From Mansonella perstans (Eukaryota > Nematoda > Chromadorea > Rhabditida > Onchocercidae), in NCBI GenBank assembly GCA_037074765.1, contig JBAMDO010000069.1:1-64000 (forward strand): 64,000 bases of DNA. Direction: 5' to 3'. The notes beneath the pieces were generated by a model that worked only from the letters and a program-made list of their open reading frames with translations, was not told the DNA's origin and ran no database searches. The position numbers were made by a program, and so were the translations under genes. Below, piece by piece: positions 13,305 through 27,026 of this stretch; position 1 is the first letter of the stretch; each line of letters starts with the position of its first letter.

Positions 13305-14430
13305 TGACATCGATGAATTACTATTTTCTCACAATGCTTCCCATTTTATTCGCAGTTTAAGTATTTTGAATTGTGAATTTAATTTCCTACCCATCAAATT
13401 ATCAATAAACGCATTTATTGATTTTTGATTTTTAAAAAACCATTTTTAAAATTCATTCATTCCATCTCCATTGCGCTCGTTTTTCACATTAAAAAACATT
13501 TGCATTGGAAAATAATAATATAAAACTTGATTAAGCAATTAATTATCGCTTTTAAATGCAGTATAGAAGTTTTTATTTTGTTATTTGATGAGATTAGCAA
13601 TAATTATTATTATACTGGTAATATGATAAGAGATAGAATATTTAGATTTGATTAAGTCAAAAGGATTAATCAATTTGTCCGGAAAAAGTTGGAATTTAAT
13701 TTCTTGTTTGGGGAAAAAAGCAGTTAATCTTAAATTTCGATGAAAATCTAATTAAATTCAAGATTTTTTCGAAAAATTAAAGAAAGCTACAGCTTTCGCT
13801 GTTGACAATTTCTTTTTGTCATCGAACAAAATTTAAGTGTCGATTGTTGGCTGAAATTATCATCACATGATGGGATAGTATTATCTTATCTCATAACATT
13901 CTATTTCTTATCATTATTACTGGTATAATAATAATTATTACTAATATCATCATATAACAAATTGAAAATTTCCAGTTGCATTCAAAAGAGATGATTGATT
14001 GCTCAATCAAGTTTTAATATATTATTATTTTCCAAGGCAAATTTGATTACTGGTGAAAAACGAGCGATAATTAAGATGGAAGGAATTAATTTAAAAAGTG
14101 ATTTTTTTTTAAACGAAAATCAATAAATACATTTACCGATGACTTAATGAGTAGGAAATTAAATTCATACTCGCACACAATTCAAAATAACTGAACTACA
14201 AATTAAATTGGAAGCATTGTGAGGAAATATTTAAGAAGCAAAGAATTATCGAAAATAATATTTAATTCATTTTCTCAATATGTCAGATTAATTTGGGAAA
14301 AATCTCGAATTCAATTAAATTTTCACTGAAATTTAAGATTAATTGCTTTTCTTCGAAAGCATGAAATTAAATTCCAATTTTTTCCAGACAAATTGAATTA
14401 ATCTTTTTGACTTAATCTAATACTTAGTAT
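13305..14430. repeat. Interleaved inverted repeats (X-Y ... x'-y')
   Basis: Segment X (about 13305-13641) recurs inverted at about 13898-14255. Segment Y (about 13641-13782), directly following X, recurs inverted at about 14288-14425. Matching words include CTCGTTTTTCAC, GGAAAATAATAATAT and TATTTATTGATTTT (X), and ATTAAGTCAAAA and GAATTTAATTTC (Y). Each arm was followed by eye over most of its length with scattered mismatches and small indels. The order X, Y, x', y' is not a simple palindrome, which would read X, Y, y', x'. The origin could be an old mobile element plus rearrangement. Confidence 0.75.
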
Positions 14431-16614
14431 ATGGTTGCTAAAAGGCTGCAATTATCGCAATTAAAAGATAAAAAAGATAGTTTTGTTTTTTATGCGACCA
14501 GCTAAATTGCTTTCCGTGCCACATGAAAACTGAATGATTTACACTCAATTCATTTCATCCTTTCAGAAATTTCAAATGTAAATTGAAACAAATACTTTTT
14601 TCCAACCATTTCCGTTACGTTACATTTCATTTCCATTTTTTCTCATTTTCCAATATCTTTTATTTTGTTTCAATTTGCATATGATTATTTCTGTACCATC
14701 ATTTTTGAAGCTTTATTCCATTTATCCATATATCTTCAGATATTTTTATCAATGTTTCCTGAAATTTCCCTCTCTGATTTGTAAATCAATCTCATGACGT
14801 AAATATAAAGATAGCCATGCCCGCTCTGAGTAAAAAATGAAATCGCAAAAAGGTCGAAATAAATGAAATATTGTTGCAAAATTAAATCCATCAATTATTC
14901 GCATCAAAATGAAATTAAAGTATGAACTTTACATTACTGAATGTAATTACATGGATGATGTGACAGCCGATAAATCACCGCATGAACCGGAACACCAAAA
15001 AGATTGAACATTCCTGATGATTGAAATGGCCATTAAAATGAATTGATTCATACGGAACTCGACAAAGCTAATATGATACCTAACAATATCGTATATATTT
15101 GAATTATCTGTTTAATATTTTAAAAATCAACCGCAAAAAAATAAAAAAGTAACCTACAGAAAGATAAGAGTGGTAGGTGTTTATAGGCTTATAAAAAAAT
15201 GATGTTAAAGATCCGGAGCTCTCCGTTTTTTCAGAAAAAAAGTGAAATAAAGAAAAAACTATCTGAAAATTCGGGAGAAATAATTACAAGATTGCATGGT
15301 ATTTGAATTCATGCAGTATCGATATAGTAATTAATCATGCAATATCGACGCAGTAAATGGTCGTACGGTGTCGATACTGAAATTAATCATACGGGTATCA
15401 ATATTTTCAATCAAATTTGAGCAAATTTGAGCTGAACTTTTTTCTTTTTCACTTTGGCAACATAATTTAGTTTTTTATGACGATTTTATCTTCCCCTAAG
15501 TAAATATTTAATATCATTTTAAATATTTTATCTTCCCCTAAATATTTAATACCTTTTGCCATTTAAAGGAAAAACTCATTAAGCAAATTTTTGAGAAAAG
15601 GTAGTATCTAAATCTGTCGGGAGCCGAGCGGTACGTCAGTTCCTATGACTAATATTTTGAAAAACGATTCACATTAAATAATTCAGACTCACACTAATTA
15701 CGGCTAATTAATACAATTTGCTTGATAATTTAAACAATAATTTATATAAAACTTTGCATTTTCATTGTTTCAATTTGAATTTGTTTCAGCCTATTCATTA
15801 AAAATACTGATTTTTCCAATTTTTTTATTTCTAAATTTCTCTGGAAAAAATTTGCATAATTAATTTTCTTTTTAAATGGCGAAAGTGCAATAATGATATT
15901 AAATATTTACTTAGAGGGAAGATAAATTCGTCATAAAAAACTAAGCTTTTGATAACAGTTAATTCATTATATTTAAATATTAAATCAATTCGCGTAAGCA
16001 TTAAAAAGATTTCACAAAAAAGACACTTGGCGTTTTTTTCACCATTTAATTTAAATTGCAATAATTACTGTTAAGACTTTAACATACCAAACAAGAATTA
16101 ATTGGACTAAAACTGACCAAAATCTGACCATTGACTAACAGTTCTTCTAGTCTTAATGTAAACAGGTGAATTACCTTTAAGCATTCACTGTTGCTTTCCC
16201 CCACTTAAAGCTTTATCAACAATTAATTTTTGCATATGTACGTGAAGAATATCACGCATACATAACAGAAAACAATTCATAGGAAATTTCAGATTATTAG
16301 CTAATCTGCAAATCAGTTCAAAAAAATACTCGTTTGCAATGAGATGTAATATCTTACGACATACAATGAAAAAACTATAGTATCCTGGGCAAATACCTGT
16401 AGCTGGGAAAATATTAAATTCGAAGCAAATTATTTTCTTACACAAAGCAATAGCTTTCAGTAACTTTTTAAAAATTATTTTTTCCCTAAAAAATTTCACT
16501 TCATTAATAAATAAAAGTGAGTTCTTATAAAATTCCATCTCTTAAGATTCTTTTGATAATTAAACTTTTTTCCTCTTAACATTTTTTTCTTCAGATCTAT
16601 GAAAATTTCATGAA

Positions 16615-16800
16615 TATAACTTTCAGTTTTGTTAAAGAAACACAATAACACACATAATGTTGCCACTGGGATTCAATTTTATGGCTGCAATACCAAGCTA
16701 CCAAGCCATAATTTTCAGTTCATTGAAGAAACACAATAACACACATAATGTTGCGGCTGGAATTCAATTTTATGCCTTCGAATATCAAGCCATCAAGCTA
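16615..16800. repeat. Tandem duplication, unit of about 92 bp
   Basis: Two adjacent copies share AAGAAACACAATAACACACA, TAATGTTGC, ATTCAATTTTATG and ATACCAAGC/ATATCAAGC words, starting near 16615 and 16707. The overlapping 63-codon plus-strand ORF (16657-16848) is an artefact of the duplication. No coding role is supported. Confidence 0.7.
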
Positions 16801-19800
16801 GTCTTACAATCTGGTAAAAGAAAATATGCTTGCCTAGGCAAGGACTAACATAAACTTTCTTTTTAGCACTATGCAATTTAATTCTACAATTACACAATTT
16901 AAATGCCAAACGAATGAGTTTTACTTTGCAGTATTAAACTAAAAGAAAAGAAAACTGGAACAAGTTGCTATTGCATGCATGAAGGGATAGATAATAATGG
17001 AAAGCATGCAATTAATTATCTTGCAGTTGCGCATACCTTTACAGAAAGTCAATTTCATTCTCAATTTCAGCATTCAGACATAGAAAATCGTGATTGTTAT
17101 AAAGTCTCATAAAGTCTCGATTACATTTTTTATGTAAAAATATGGAATAATTCGATTTTTAAGTAATAATATGAAATAGTTAAATGAAGACTGATATTAC
17201 TGTCAGATAATCAAACATCATTGAAATTTTTCGAAATGGCAACTTGCCGAGCTCTTCTTTCCTAAAAATTTCTCCAAAAACAGTAAGCAGAAAAGTTTAC
17301 ATTTGGAGATAAGATTTCTCTTTTCATTAACTTACTACGAAATGTTTCATTTAAATTAAAATTTTTTTTTCATTTAATTAATTTAAAATTTGTGCTCAAT
17401 TTTTTCACAACTAATTCATGCATTCCTTTTCTCCTGCTACTATTTGAAAAAAAAGCAGAAATCCATTGGCTTGTTGAAAATTCGAATTAAAAACTAAAAA
17501 TAAAGTAATTGAATAATATATGTGAAAAACTGTGGAAAAGATCAGAAATATTGGAACAAAGGAAAAACAAGAAAGTATAGCGAAAATAAATAAATGAAAG
17601 GGATGAGAAAATTTTGATTTTAGTTTCAAGTTTAATTATGATGATGATTTTGCCTTGTCTCTGACAACGAACCATCGATCCACAAATTACTATTGAAGTT
17701 TCAGGAAGAACGGGATTAAAAAATACTTTTTTGATTGCTTAGTTTTCTCATCCAATTTTTTCACTCTTCCCAGAATTTCCCAGAAATTTCTAAAACTTTT
17801 TGCTAATAATATTGTATAGGTGGGTTGGATTGAAGAATTTTGTTTCATTACTGCCTTTTTTCTAACATTATGTGAAGTAATAAGGATAAATGCGTATTTT
17901 AGAAATATATTGTAAATGAAAAGAAAATTTGCCAGTGATTGATCTGAAAATAAATATACACTGCTTAAATATATGTATTTCTGATTGAATTGACAATTGA
18001 TGACCTAATGTCAATATACGAATTTAATCTGTGTGAATTGTTTTAACCATTTGATGAAAAATTATTTAAGAACCGCAGAAAATTGACTCCTCTCGGTTAG
18101 TTTTTGAATAATCATTGGATAATAATAATAATGCCTCTGGTACTGTCATATAAGTTTATACTTAGTAAGATCCTTAATGATGTCACAATATAAGTGTCTG
18201 AGAGTGAATACTAGAAATTATTGAATTCAAATCAGCTGAAAATACAAAATGATATGTTCGATTTTTGATTTCGTCATCAAACTGCATTAATACTTTTGCT
18301 AATTACAATTATCATTAGTCACTATATTAATAAACAATTTTTTAATTAAAAATTTATTCAGTTTGATGATGCAATCATAAGCTAATTACGTTTCATCTAA
18401 GCAATAATCATTTGCCATCAGGAAATCTCGGATCGATCGGAAATGCTTAATTAAAAAACGGCTTAAATAGTTATTTTTAGACAAATATTAATAATAAGTA
18501 ATATTATTTATATGTGAATATATTATTAGCATTGCTATTAGCAACTACAATTGTCATTAATCTTTTTTGTCTCATTAAACATTATTAATCAATGAAGACA
18601 AACTATTATATTGGCATATGAAATGATTAATAACTAATAAAACATTGCAAAGCCTTATCATTTCCCTTTTCCTATGAAAATTTCGACATTAATAATTTTA
18701 TTTAATCATCTCAAGAAAAGCAATGCGCGAGAATTTAGCATTTAAATTTGATAAAATACATTGTCGCCTTTTTACAAGCAATTGTAAAAATATAAAGTAC
18801 ATTAGAGATGCGAGAAGTTTTTGACATGCGGGTCATTTCTCGAGTATCAAAAAATCTTAGGAGTCTGCCGAACAGCAAGAAATACAAATGGGATTTTTTT
18901 GCCTTCTTATTGATAAAATTTATCATTGAATGAAATGTTTGCTAATCTGATTATAATATAAACTGTACGAAACAACAATTTCCTTATTGGAGATGTAATC
19001 AGTAATTATGAATATTTCCACTACTCCTTTAATTAAAACAATTATGCAACTAAGATCACAAAATTGAAATAGTAACGATGTAAATATTGATAACAATAAT
19101 CACGATAATAAAATAATCGTGACAGTATTAAATAATAATAACAACAATAGTAATAATGTAAATGTAGTTGTGATAGAAGATTGCGATTTGCAATGTCAAA
19201 ACGAGAACTGAAATAATTGAAGGAAATTTGCTAATCTTCTCTAATAGAATTAATGTTCGTTGACAATGACTTCTTGTCATTAGTTAATTAAAATTCTAAA
19301 ATTATATTGATTAAAAAGTGACTGTTTGTAACTTTGTTCCGATAAATCGCTTTTAAACTGTAAACTAAAGTTGAAATTAGCATTATGGGAAATAGATGAA
19401 CCCTAGCTATGGCAATGAACAAATATAAGAAAGTCATAAAGAAATAAATAAAGCCAATAATTTAACTTATTTGAAAAAGAAAAAAATTAACAACTGAAAG
19501 GAAAAAAGGTAAGTAAAAGAATTAGTAATTAAGGGATGATTATTTAAAAAGTCGATAACTGAAGGATAAACAATTAAACAAAAGAAATGAATGAATGAAT
19601 AAGGAAAAGAAGCTAGCAAATAACTTATTTAATAAAGTAATCGAAATTATTTAACGAGGTAACCGAATTTTTAAATTCAAATAATTGATTGATAAATATG
19701 AAACAGGTGGCGGAATAAACAAGTAAGGAAAAAAATGAATAAATAGCAATGATTTGAAATTAATATTGTCAATGATAAACAAAAGGATTAGAACATAAAT

Positions 19801-22571
19801 TAATTGACTTGGCAATATCAAAGAAAAATTGAAATTCGCTTGCAAAATTTTAAATTTTTATTTCATTTTTAGTAAAACAATTCCCTTGTCAATATCTTTG
19901 TTTTTCAAAGTCAAATTTCAATCATATTTCTTAAAAGAGAAGAAATATTTGAGTGAAACTGATCAGCTTATGTGAAACTGTCAACAAATGAGTCTTTAAA
20001 AAATCTTCGCTCTAAAATTCATCAGAATTGGCCGCAATGACAACTTGGATTTACACTTCAGTTGACTTGGAAAATTTCATTTTAATTCCATAAGCAATAA
20101 AATATAATTGCAAGAAAAGTTTTGAATCGCAAATATTTCAATTTTTTAAATTGATTTGTTATAGTAAATCACACAGCTTAAAATTTCCTGCTTCATTTCA
20201 AGAATTGATATTTGTCATTAATAATTTTGAATGTGTTTTCTCATCGATAAACATTTTAAAAGTTATTTGTCGTTTCCCAAATAAAAGAATTTGGTCAACT
20301 AAAACCGCAAGAAAATGTCATTCAATGTCGTATAAAATGTCGCCCATTATACAAATTTGGCCAAGAAAATAGGCCAGAAAATGTTGTTCACTTTTAATTA
20401 ACAAAATTAACAGCATTTAAGACTAGAAATAAGTTGATTTTTCTATTTCTGACAATGACACATTAAGAATGTCACCATCACTGAAAAAAAAATAAACATT
20501 GCCACAAATTTTTGAAATGTAAAAACGGTCCAAAATTTAAATAATAATTTAATTATCGAACTAAGCCCGCACTTGGTAAATTTTATTACCATTGGGACAT
20601 TAATATTCGTCTTTTTTATTCCGAAAATTAAAACTGGACAATTGGTTGAAATTCAATTTTTTTTTTTTTTTTTTGGATTAAATGAATGAATGCAATGTTA
20701 TTTTTTCTTTTTTATCCGGTCCCGTTACTTTCTTTCTTTCTTTCACTCTCACTGTTTTTGAAGTAGAAAAAAAGTAAATGGGATTTTCTTCCTCAAGAAT
20801 TAAACGAAGGAAAAAAGAAAGGAAGGAAATATAGGAAAAGGAGAAGAAGGCAAAAGGATTGAGGTTTTCTTTTTTTTTAAATTTAGCATGACGTTTCCTC
20901 TTGCCTCCTTCCTTTGTTTTGAGAAAAGGTATTTTGAGGGATTTGAGAAAAAATAGAATCTTTAATCCACCTGACTTAGAAAAGGATGAAACAAGTAATG
21001 TGATGACCAATTAAGAAATCAAATGGTGTTTGAAGAAAAAATTTTTTCTTGTCGACAGTATCACTTATTACTTAACATTCTAAAGGCAAAATACAAAAAC
21101 AATTTTCATTAGAAGCATTTAAAACAAGAAAAGTTCTAGAAACATGCTCAATGTCAAATTTTTAGAATGAATTTTATTGAACGATAAAAAAACTGAACTG
21201 ATTCTCATTATTCTGAAAGTATTTTTTGTCATTTATGAAAAATAACTTTTAGAGTTTATTTCGAAAGCAATGTGAAATGGTTCACGATCATTTTGAATGA
21301 TGGCATTTTTTAGCATTTTAGCAACCTAAGTTTGAACTATGGAAGATTATTAAAACGCTCGGACAATGATTGTCAGCTTAATCTCTTTTTTGCTTATATC
21401 CATTTTTCTCATTCGTCATCGTTGCTATTAAATAACATCTAAGACATCAGAAAAAAGAATATGAATTTCATTGTTCTGCAAAATAAGTAATAAAGTAACC
21501 ACGTGAGAAAAATGGATAGATGAGTTAGTGAAATGTTCAACAATTTTCTAAGAAGCTTTTTAAAAGATGCAAAAAATGTCATCGTTTTATCCTTTAGCTT
21601 CAAGTTTTTTAAGTAAAAAAGAAAGAAGAAAGGATAACACGGTTTTATGCACAATTTTGAAGTTCCTCAAAAATGTGTGAAACATTTTCTGCACTTTCAA
21701 GAAGTTCATCTGTACATTAAATTAATTAATGCATTAATTAATATTTTCAACTCCGAATATTCGCAAAGATCACTGTAATCGCAATTTGAATTTTAATCAA
21801 TATTCCCTTATATTAGTGATGGAAGGTATGAAATATTTGTCGAGCAATGTATGATCAGCAAAACTTTTTTTTATTTGATTTGTCAAGCAAATGAAAACAT
21901 TTCACATATTAACATGAAGAAAAAGCAATTGCGACGAAATACTGTGAAAATATTAATTAATAAAAAATTGAAACTGGACAGTGCGTTCCTTACAGTAACT
22001 TCTTTGCTTATCTCTTGTTGTTTATTTGTTCGTTTCCTGTTTTTATCTACCCATTTCATTTCAACATGTTCTTTTTTTGCAAAATTTACTCGCTAATTCT
22101 TCCAGAATTCTCAGAATGTAATTAAATTCTAACGATTAGATAATTTTTGAAGCATGAAAGCAATTTTAAATCGATTATTTAAAATGCTTTTAAATTCTAA
22201 CAAAAATTTTTAATTACATACTTCCATTATTTTTCAGTGCAAACACTGTGAACACTGTTGTTGTCATTTGAATAAATAAACAGAGCATTTTAATAAGAGA
22301 AGGGAAAAAAAAAAAAAAAAACGATTCAAAAGACGATTCCTCTGCCATATTTCAATTCTTCATTTATTACTCTTGTAACTGAAGTACTGAATTAATCAGT
22401 AAATGTAATCATCAGAATCATGCAATGACAAACGTTTCTTATAAGACGACGAATCATCGACGAATCTGAAATTAATCGAAAATTTGCATAATCATTAATT
22501 TGGCAAAGTAGCAAAGTACTCTGTTTTAAAACTTAGCCATACATATTGGTACGTTGAAAAGAAAAATATGC

Positions 22572-23204
22572 TTACTTCATGTCGTTCGCATTTAACGGAC
22601 TCCAATAAACGTAGAAAGGATGTCCACCGCCACGTTTTAGTTGCTGATAATAATAGTACGGTAACAGTGTTTGGTGTCGTTTATTGTTTGGAGAAAAAAA
22701 ATCTGCCAAATCATTATTTGCTCTCAGTGAACCAAATGACCGTGCTCCAGCTCGTTTTTTATTCCAAAGTACTTGTCTGAAAGATAAAAGTTTTTTTCTA
22801 AATTGTTTCAAACCTTTGAAATTGTATCGTTAATTTCAATTCCGATATAATTAATAGTTAGAAGAGCTAAGCTTCACTATGAATCAATTAATTAATTTGA
22901 ATCATAATTAGCAATAGAATTAACAAATTATAATAGTAATTATTGGAGTTCATTGTAAGAAATTCGAATATTTACTTGTATTTTGTTGCTTCCATTTTGT
23001 TTGCTTATTTGTGCAAACTTTCACTTGACAATGCTATCAGCAGTTAATGATGATTAATTAATTAATAATCTAGGAGTAATAATTGATTCTTGGTTTTTCT
23101 ATTCTGATTCGGAATTTTAGTTAATAATCATGTAATATACCGTTCCGAATCTTTTGCTTCCGGACCAGTTAACATCCATGAATCCTTGTCATCATCACGA
23201 ATGC
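22572..23204 (-). CDS. GGxRAF-like neuropeptide precursor (nlp-9/nlp-21-like), 5' exon missing
   Basis: Two exons are visible. Exon 23204-23141 encodes IRDDDKDSWMLTGPEAKDSE, and exon 22776-22572 continues in phase (R-QVLWNKKR). Dibasic sites then release AGARSFGSL...FFSPNN-KR, HQTLLPYYYYQQL-KR and a C-terminal GGGHPFYVYWSPLNA...DMK ending at a TAA. Glycine-rich starts after KR, an aromatic residue shortly after, and a WSP motif match the Caenorhabditis NLP-9/NLP-21 style (GGxRAF peptides, one with SWSP). This is family knowledge and the orthology is inferred. The exon acceptors are TTATAG and CTTTCAG; the first donor is GTATAT. The first exon must end in phase 1 and carry a signal peptide. 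I could not place it with confidence in the 1-2 kb upstream, so the feature is partial. Confidence 0.68.
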
Positions 23205-24183
23205 CTATAATTCGAAGATCAAAGCAAGGAAATAGAAATCGTTCAATCAAATATCTTAATTTTTTTCAGGATTTGTGAATCGGAGGACCAGGGTTTATGA
23301 GGATCTGTGAATCGGGGGATCAAGATTTACGAAGATTTTTGAATCATAGGTAGGAAAGAAAGAAAAATGAAAGATGTTTTTGGCCACCATTAAAATCCGT
23401 TTCTTTTGTATTTTCAGTTTTGAACATATTTTCAGCTATCAGTAGCCGTTCGAGTTAATAGCACTTTTGACAACATTACAGAAATCGAATTTGAAATTAT
23501 TTATGAAGGAGATCTAAACTGTATCCTGCATTACATTGAATGAATGCAGACTTCATGGAAGTAAACTCAGAACTTGAACTGAATATATCTTCATCCATTT
23601 CCATGATTTGATCAAATTAACCTTTATAGAAAGCATATGATGAAAAAATTCATTTTTAAAGCAAACGTTTTTAAATGCATAAAACAGCAAAGTTCCATGA
23701 AGGCGATCAGTTAAAAAAATCTCTTTTTAGTTTTCACAATTTGTTTTAACAACTTTGTAAAGAGCTCTTTTCTTTGCATCAAAAAGCAACTTTATTATTT
23801 GCACTTGAACAAAGAGTTGTCCGAACAAAAAATGATAGAACGAATCACTGTCACCTGAACTGTCCAAGCTAATACCAACAAATATTTACAGTTGAAATTA
23901 CACGCTAAGTCGTATTATGATTTAATTCGTCCGGAACCGGATTTGTGTTTGCTTCTCTGTTTAAAAGACATTCGGTTCTAGCTTAAAATATTTAGCTGTT
24001 TACTTGTTCAATTTAATTTATATTTCTCCATGTTAAATTTGAAATTCGAATTATATCAATTTTTTCGTCTTTTTCTTTTACCTCTTTTTTTACCTTTCAT
24101 CAGCCTAAAGCACTCTTTTGATTCATTTAATCTCTCCTTTTTGTTCTTTGCATTTACAAAAGAAAAAATTTGTATGAACAAGA

Positions 24184-24301
24184 AGAAGCAATGCTACTCG
24201 ATTTGCAAAAATGAGAAAATAACGATTTTAATTTTTTCTTTTAATTTTCAATTTTAAATTGTCATTTTTTCATTTTTGCAAATCGAGTAGCGTTGCTCCT
24301 T
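24184..24301. repeat. Long hairpin, 41-bp arms with about 4 mismatches
   Basis: The left arm (24184-24224) and the reverse complement of the right arm (24261-24301) share GCTACTCGATTTGCAAAAAT without a mismatch and differ at only about four positions over 41 bp. The loop is about 36 nt and AT-rich. The geometry would suit a pre-miRNA-like or siRNA-producing fold, or a short palindromic (foldback) element. Nothing in the sequence distinguishes these. Confidence 0.8.
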
Positions 24302-24689
24302 ATTTATCATACAAATTTTTTGCATTCGAAAAATTTCAGAGAGAAAAAAATTGAAAAAAAAACAAGGAAAGAAAGATGTCATTGTGATTATTATAAAAAT
24401 AAAACGATATGTGTCCATCTATGGATAATAATGAAGATGAAAATATGCATTATAGATTTTTTTGCTATAAAGCAAGAAAGAATGATATCCTTTAGTTTAT
24501 TGTTGTTGGTATTCGTTAATTCCGACCAATTCTTAATTAAATTCTCATTTCTACCCCTATATCTTACCAAATATCGAATAAGTCTATTGCTTATCATCTA
24601 ACATATATGTACTTCAAATTTTAAATTCAGATTTTTAAAGAGTTGTAACTGCGATTAAATTATCAGAAAGATAAAATCATTTTAAAAAA

Positions 24690-24835
24690 AAGAAAGGATG
24701 ACGATCGTTAATGATGATTCGTTAATTGTGATGATGAAGTGCAATACAAGGGAAATGACGACTGTTAATTATGATTCGTTGATGATGATGATGAAGTGAA
24801 ATAGCAAAAAAATGAGATCGTTGATGATGATGATC
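24690..24835. repeat. Degenerate tandem repeat with GATGAT words
   Basis: About 2.5 copies of a roughly 65-bp unit with ATGACGA(T/C)(C/T)GTTAAT, TATGATTCGTT and GATGATGATGAAGTG words. Simple-sequence expansion is the likely origin. Confidence 0.6.
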
Positions 24836-26904
24836 AATATTATCAAAGTTACATGGTATTATGTATCATGAATTTTTCGTTATTCTATAGTATATAATCA
24901 TCATCACTTACAATTTTGAAATCTACTAATTATCTGAGCAATTTTATCATTTCTCTTAGCATAATAAAATATCACCACTAATATTCGCTATCTCTTTTTG
25001 TTATTATTTTTTTCATCATCAACAATTTTCGTTAACGACCAAAGTAATCATAACTAACACTATTATTATCTTTGTTATTGCTATTATATCACTGTTATTA
25101 TCAGTATTATTATTAACATCTTCTAACACAGGAAGTTATGCAGGGAATTTTATGGCAACAAATTTCCTAGACAGTGAAAAATTCGCTCAAGGGATTTACA
25201 TGGAAAAAATATTAGCAGTTTTACCATATTTCGCACCTCTATCTTCTCTTGATGACTACTTTGAAATTTTCTAAAAATACTCCTATTTTCCAACAATATG
25301 TTATGATAAATGTATTAATTCAATTATTTTAGTCTTATTCATTTATCAATTAATACGCATTTTATTGTGAAGCTTAAAGTGATTTAATTCATAGGTAATT
25401 TGGTTAGCAACATTCTGCAAACTTGATTACTCCATAAAACTAACAATAAACTTGTAATTTTTTCCTTTATCGATTAAATAAATGGAAATCATATTAACAA
25501 TAAATAATCTAAAATTAAACGAATTAATTAGTACAAATGGAAGAAAAGTGATAATAAGCAGGAAATACCAAGAAATTTTTCAATAATTTTTTTAGTAAAT
25601 CAGAAATTTCATTTTAAAAATCCTCGAATTTTATTCCACAAAACAAAGTAAAGGTCAAAAAGCGAAACGAAATTCGAAATATCAACAAATAAAGAAGTGG
25701 TTTTGTCAACAACTCACATTTTTCAATGTCAAACTGCTTGATCGAAGCAATTCGAAACATTTTTTCCAGTATTTTTTAAATATGTTCAAAACGGCAGATT
25801 TACTGATAAATAATTTCTTCAAAATATTTCAGCCATATTAATTTGCAATGGAAAATGCAGCAACAAAAATGTTTTTAAAAATGTTAGCTATGGACAAAAT
25901 CCATTACTCTGACCAGTTCGACATCTTGTTTGGCTTTTTAAGCCTTTGCTCCGCTTTATCTTTTAAGACTTTTGTGTGAAGAAAGCTTTTAAGGAATCAT
26001 TCTGGATACAATTAACTGAGATGATAATAGCGCAAATTCGGAAGAAAAAAGAACGAAAAAATGGTTAAAAATGGTTGCGCAAAGAAAGCTTTGAATGTTT
26101 TTGAGAGCTAAAAGTTTCAAAATCAAAAATGGATTAAATTAAAGGTTAGAGTGCAAAAGTGAATGCAAGGATACCAAGGCGAGAAGGTGATGCTGAAAAT
26201 GAGAATCTATATTGAAAAGGAAAAGAAAAATAAAGTTTTTGCCAAAACTAAGTTATAGCTGAAACCATAACATCATAAAATATTTGCAGTTTCATGATGT
26301 TTCACTTAGTACCGTACATTTATGATGTTTCACTTAGTATCGTATATTTTTAATACATTAGCATATTTAACCTTTTTCGAATTTACGATTCTCAAGTTTA
26401 GATATTTGAAATTTACGACCCTTCAAGATTCTTAAGCATTCTTAATCACTGTACATCAAATCAATATTCCTCAAAAATCTTACAATAATTACTGTAACTT
26501 GACATTACGACGATTACTGTAACTTGCTTTTATAGACAAAGGAAAAGTAAAACAACGGATAAAAAATATTTTGCATTCCTTGCTTTTCAGTTTTTATTTG
26601 TTTTGGATTCCTTTAAGTAAAAAAAAAGTTGACAAATTTTGTCATTTATGTAAACAAACAATTTGTTATTTACCATATGCAAAGGTAAGCAAATAAAAGA
26701 TTGCACCATGAAGAAATAATTTCGCTGGCAACATGACTCAATTTGATCCTTTTCAATTGTATTTCGCTGCAAATAGAGATTAATTAAAAAGCATTTGTTA
26801 TTTAAAGACCAAACTAATTAATTAATAAATATATATATACATAACATACTAAAACTAAGCATTCCTAATTTATTTGTTATCCAATGTGATATTTGCATAA
26901 GTAT

Positions 26905-27026
26905 TGTACTGTATAAATTGTACTGAACATTGTAACTGAATAAAAGTACTGTATAAATTGTACTGAACATTGTAACTGAATAAAAGTACTGTATAAATTG
27001 TACTGAACATTGTAACTGAATAAAAG
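26905..27026. repeat. 40-bp tandem repeat, 3 copies
   Basis: Three near-identical 40-bp units containing GTACTGTATAAATTGTACTG, AACATTGTAACTGAA and TAAAA. The shorter word TTGTACTG also recurs within each unit. Confidence 0.9.

Larger units (their letters stand above)
10037..22571. other. AT-rich gene-free region
   Basis: No exon could be supported over about 12.5 kb. Open frames here (for example 12600-12914, 15831-16061 and 16185-16538, minus) are Phe/Ile/Lys/Leu-rich and have no family pattern. Notable structures are the 42-bp array at 11.06 kb, the inverted-repeat complex at 13.3-14.4 kb, a roughly 92-bp duplication at 16.6 kb, and many AT-rich words such as AATTAATT. Confidence 0.55.

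Noticed and set aside
16185..16538. 117-codon minus ORF
   Set aside because: Composition (F, I, K, L, C) follows AT richness and no motif or neighbouring exon supports it.
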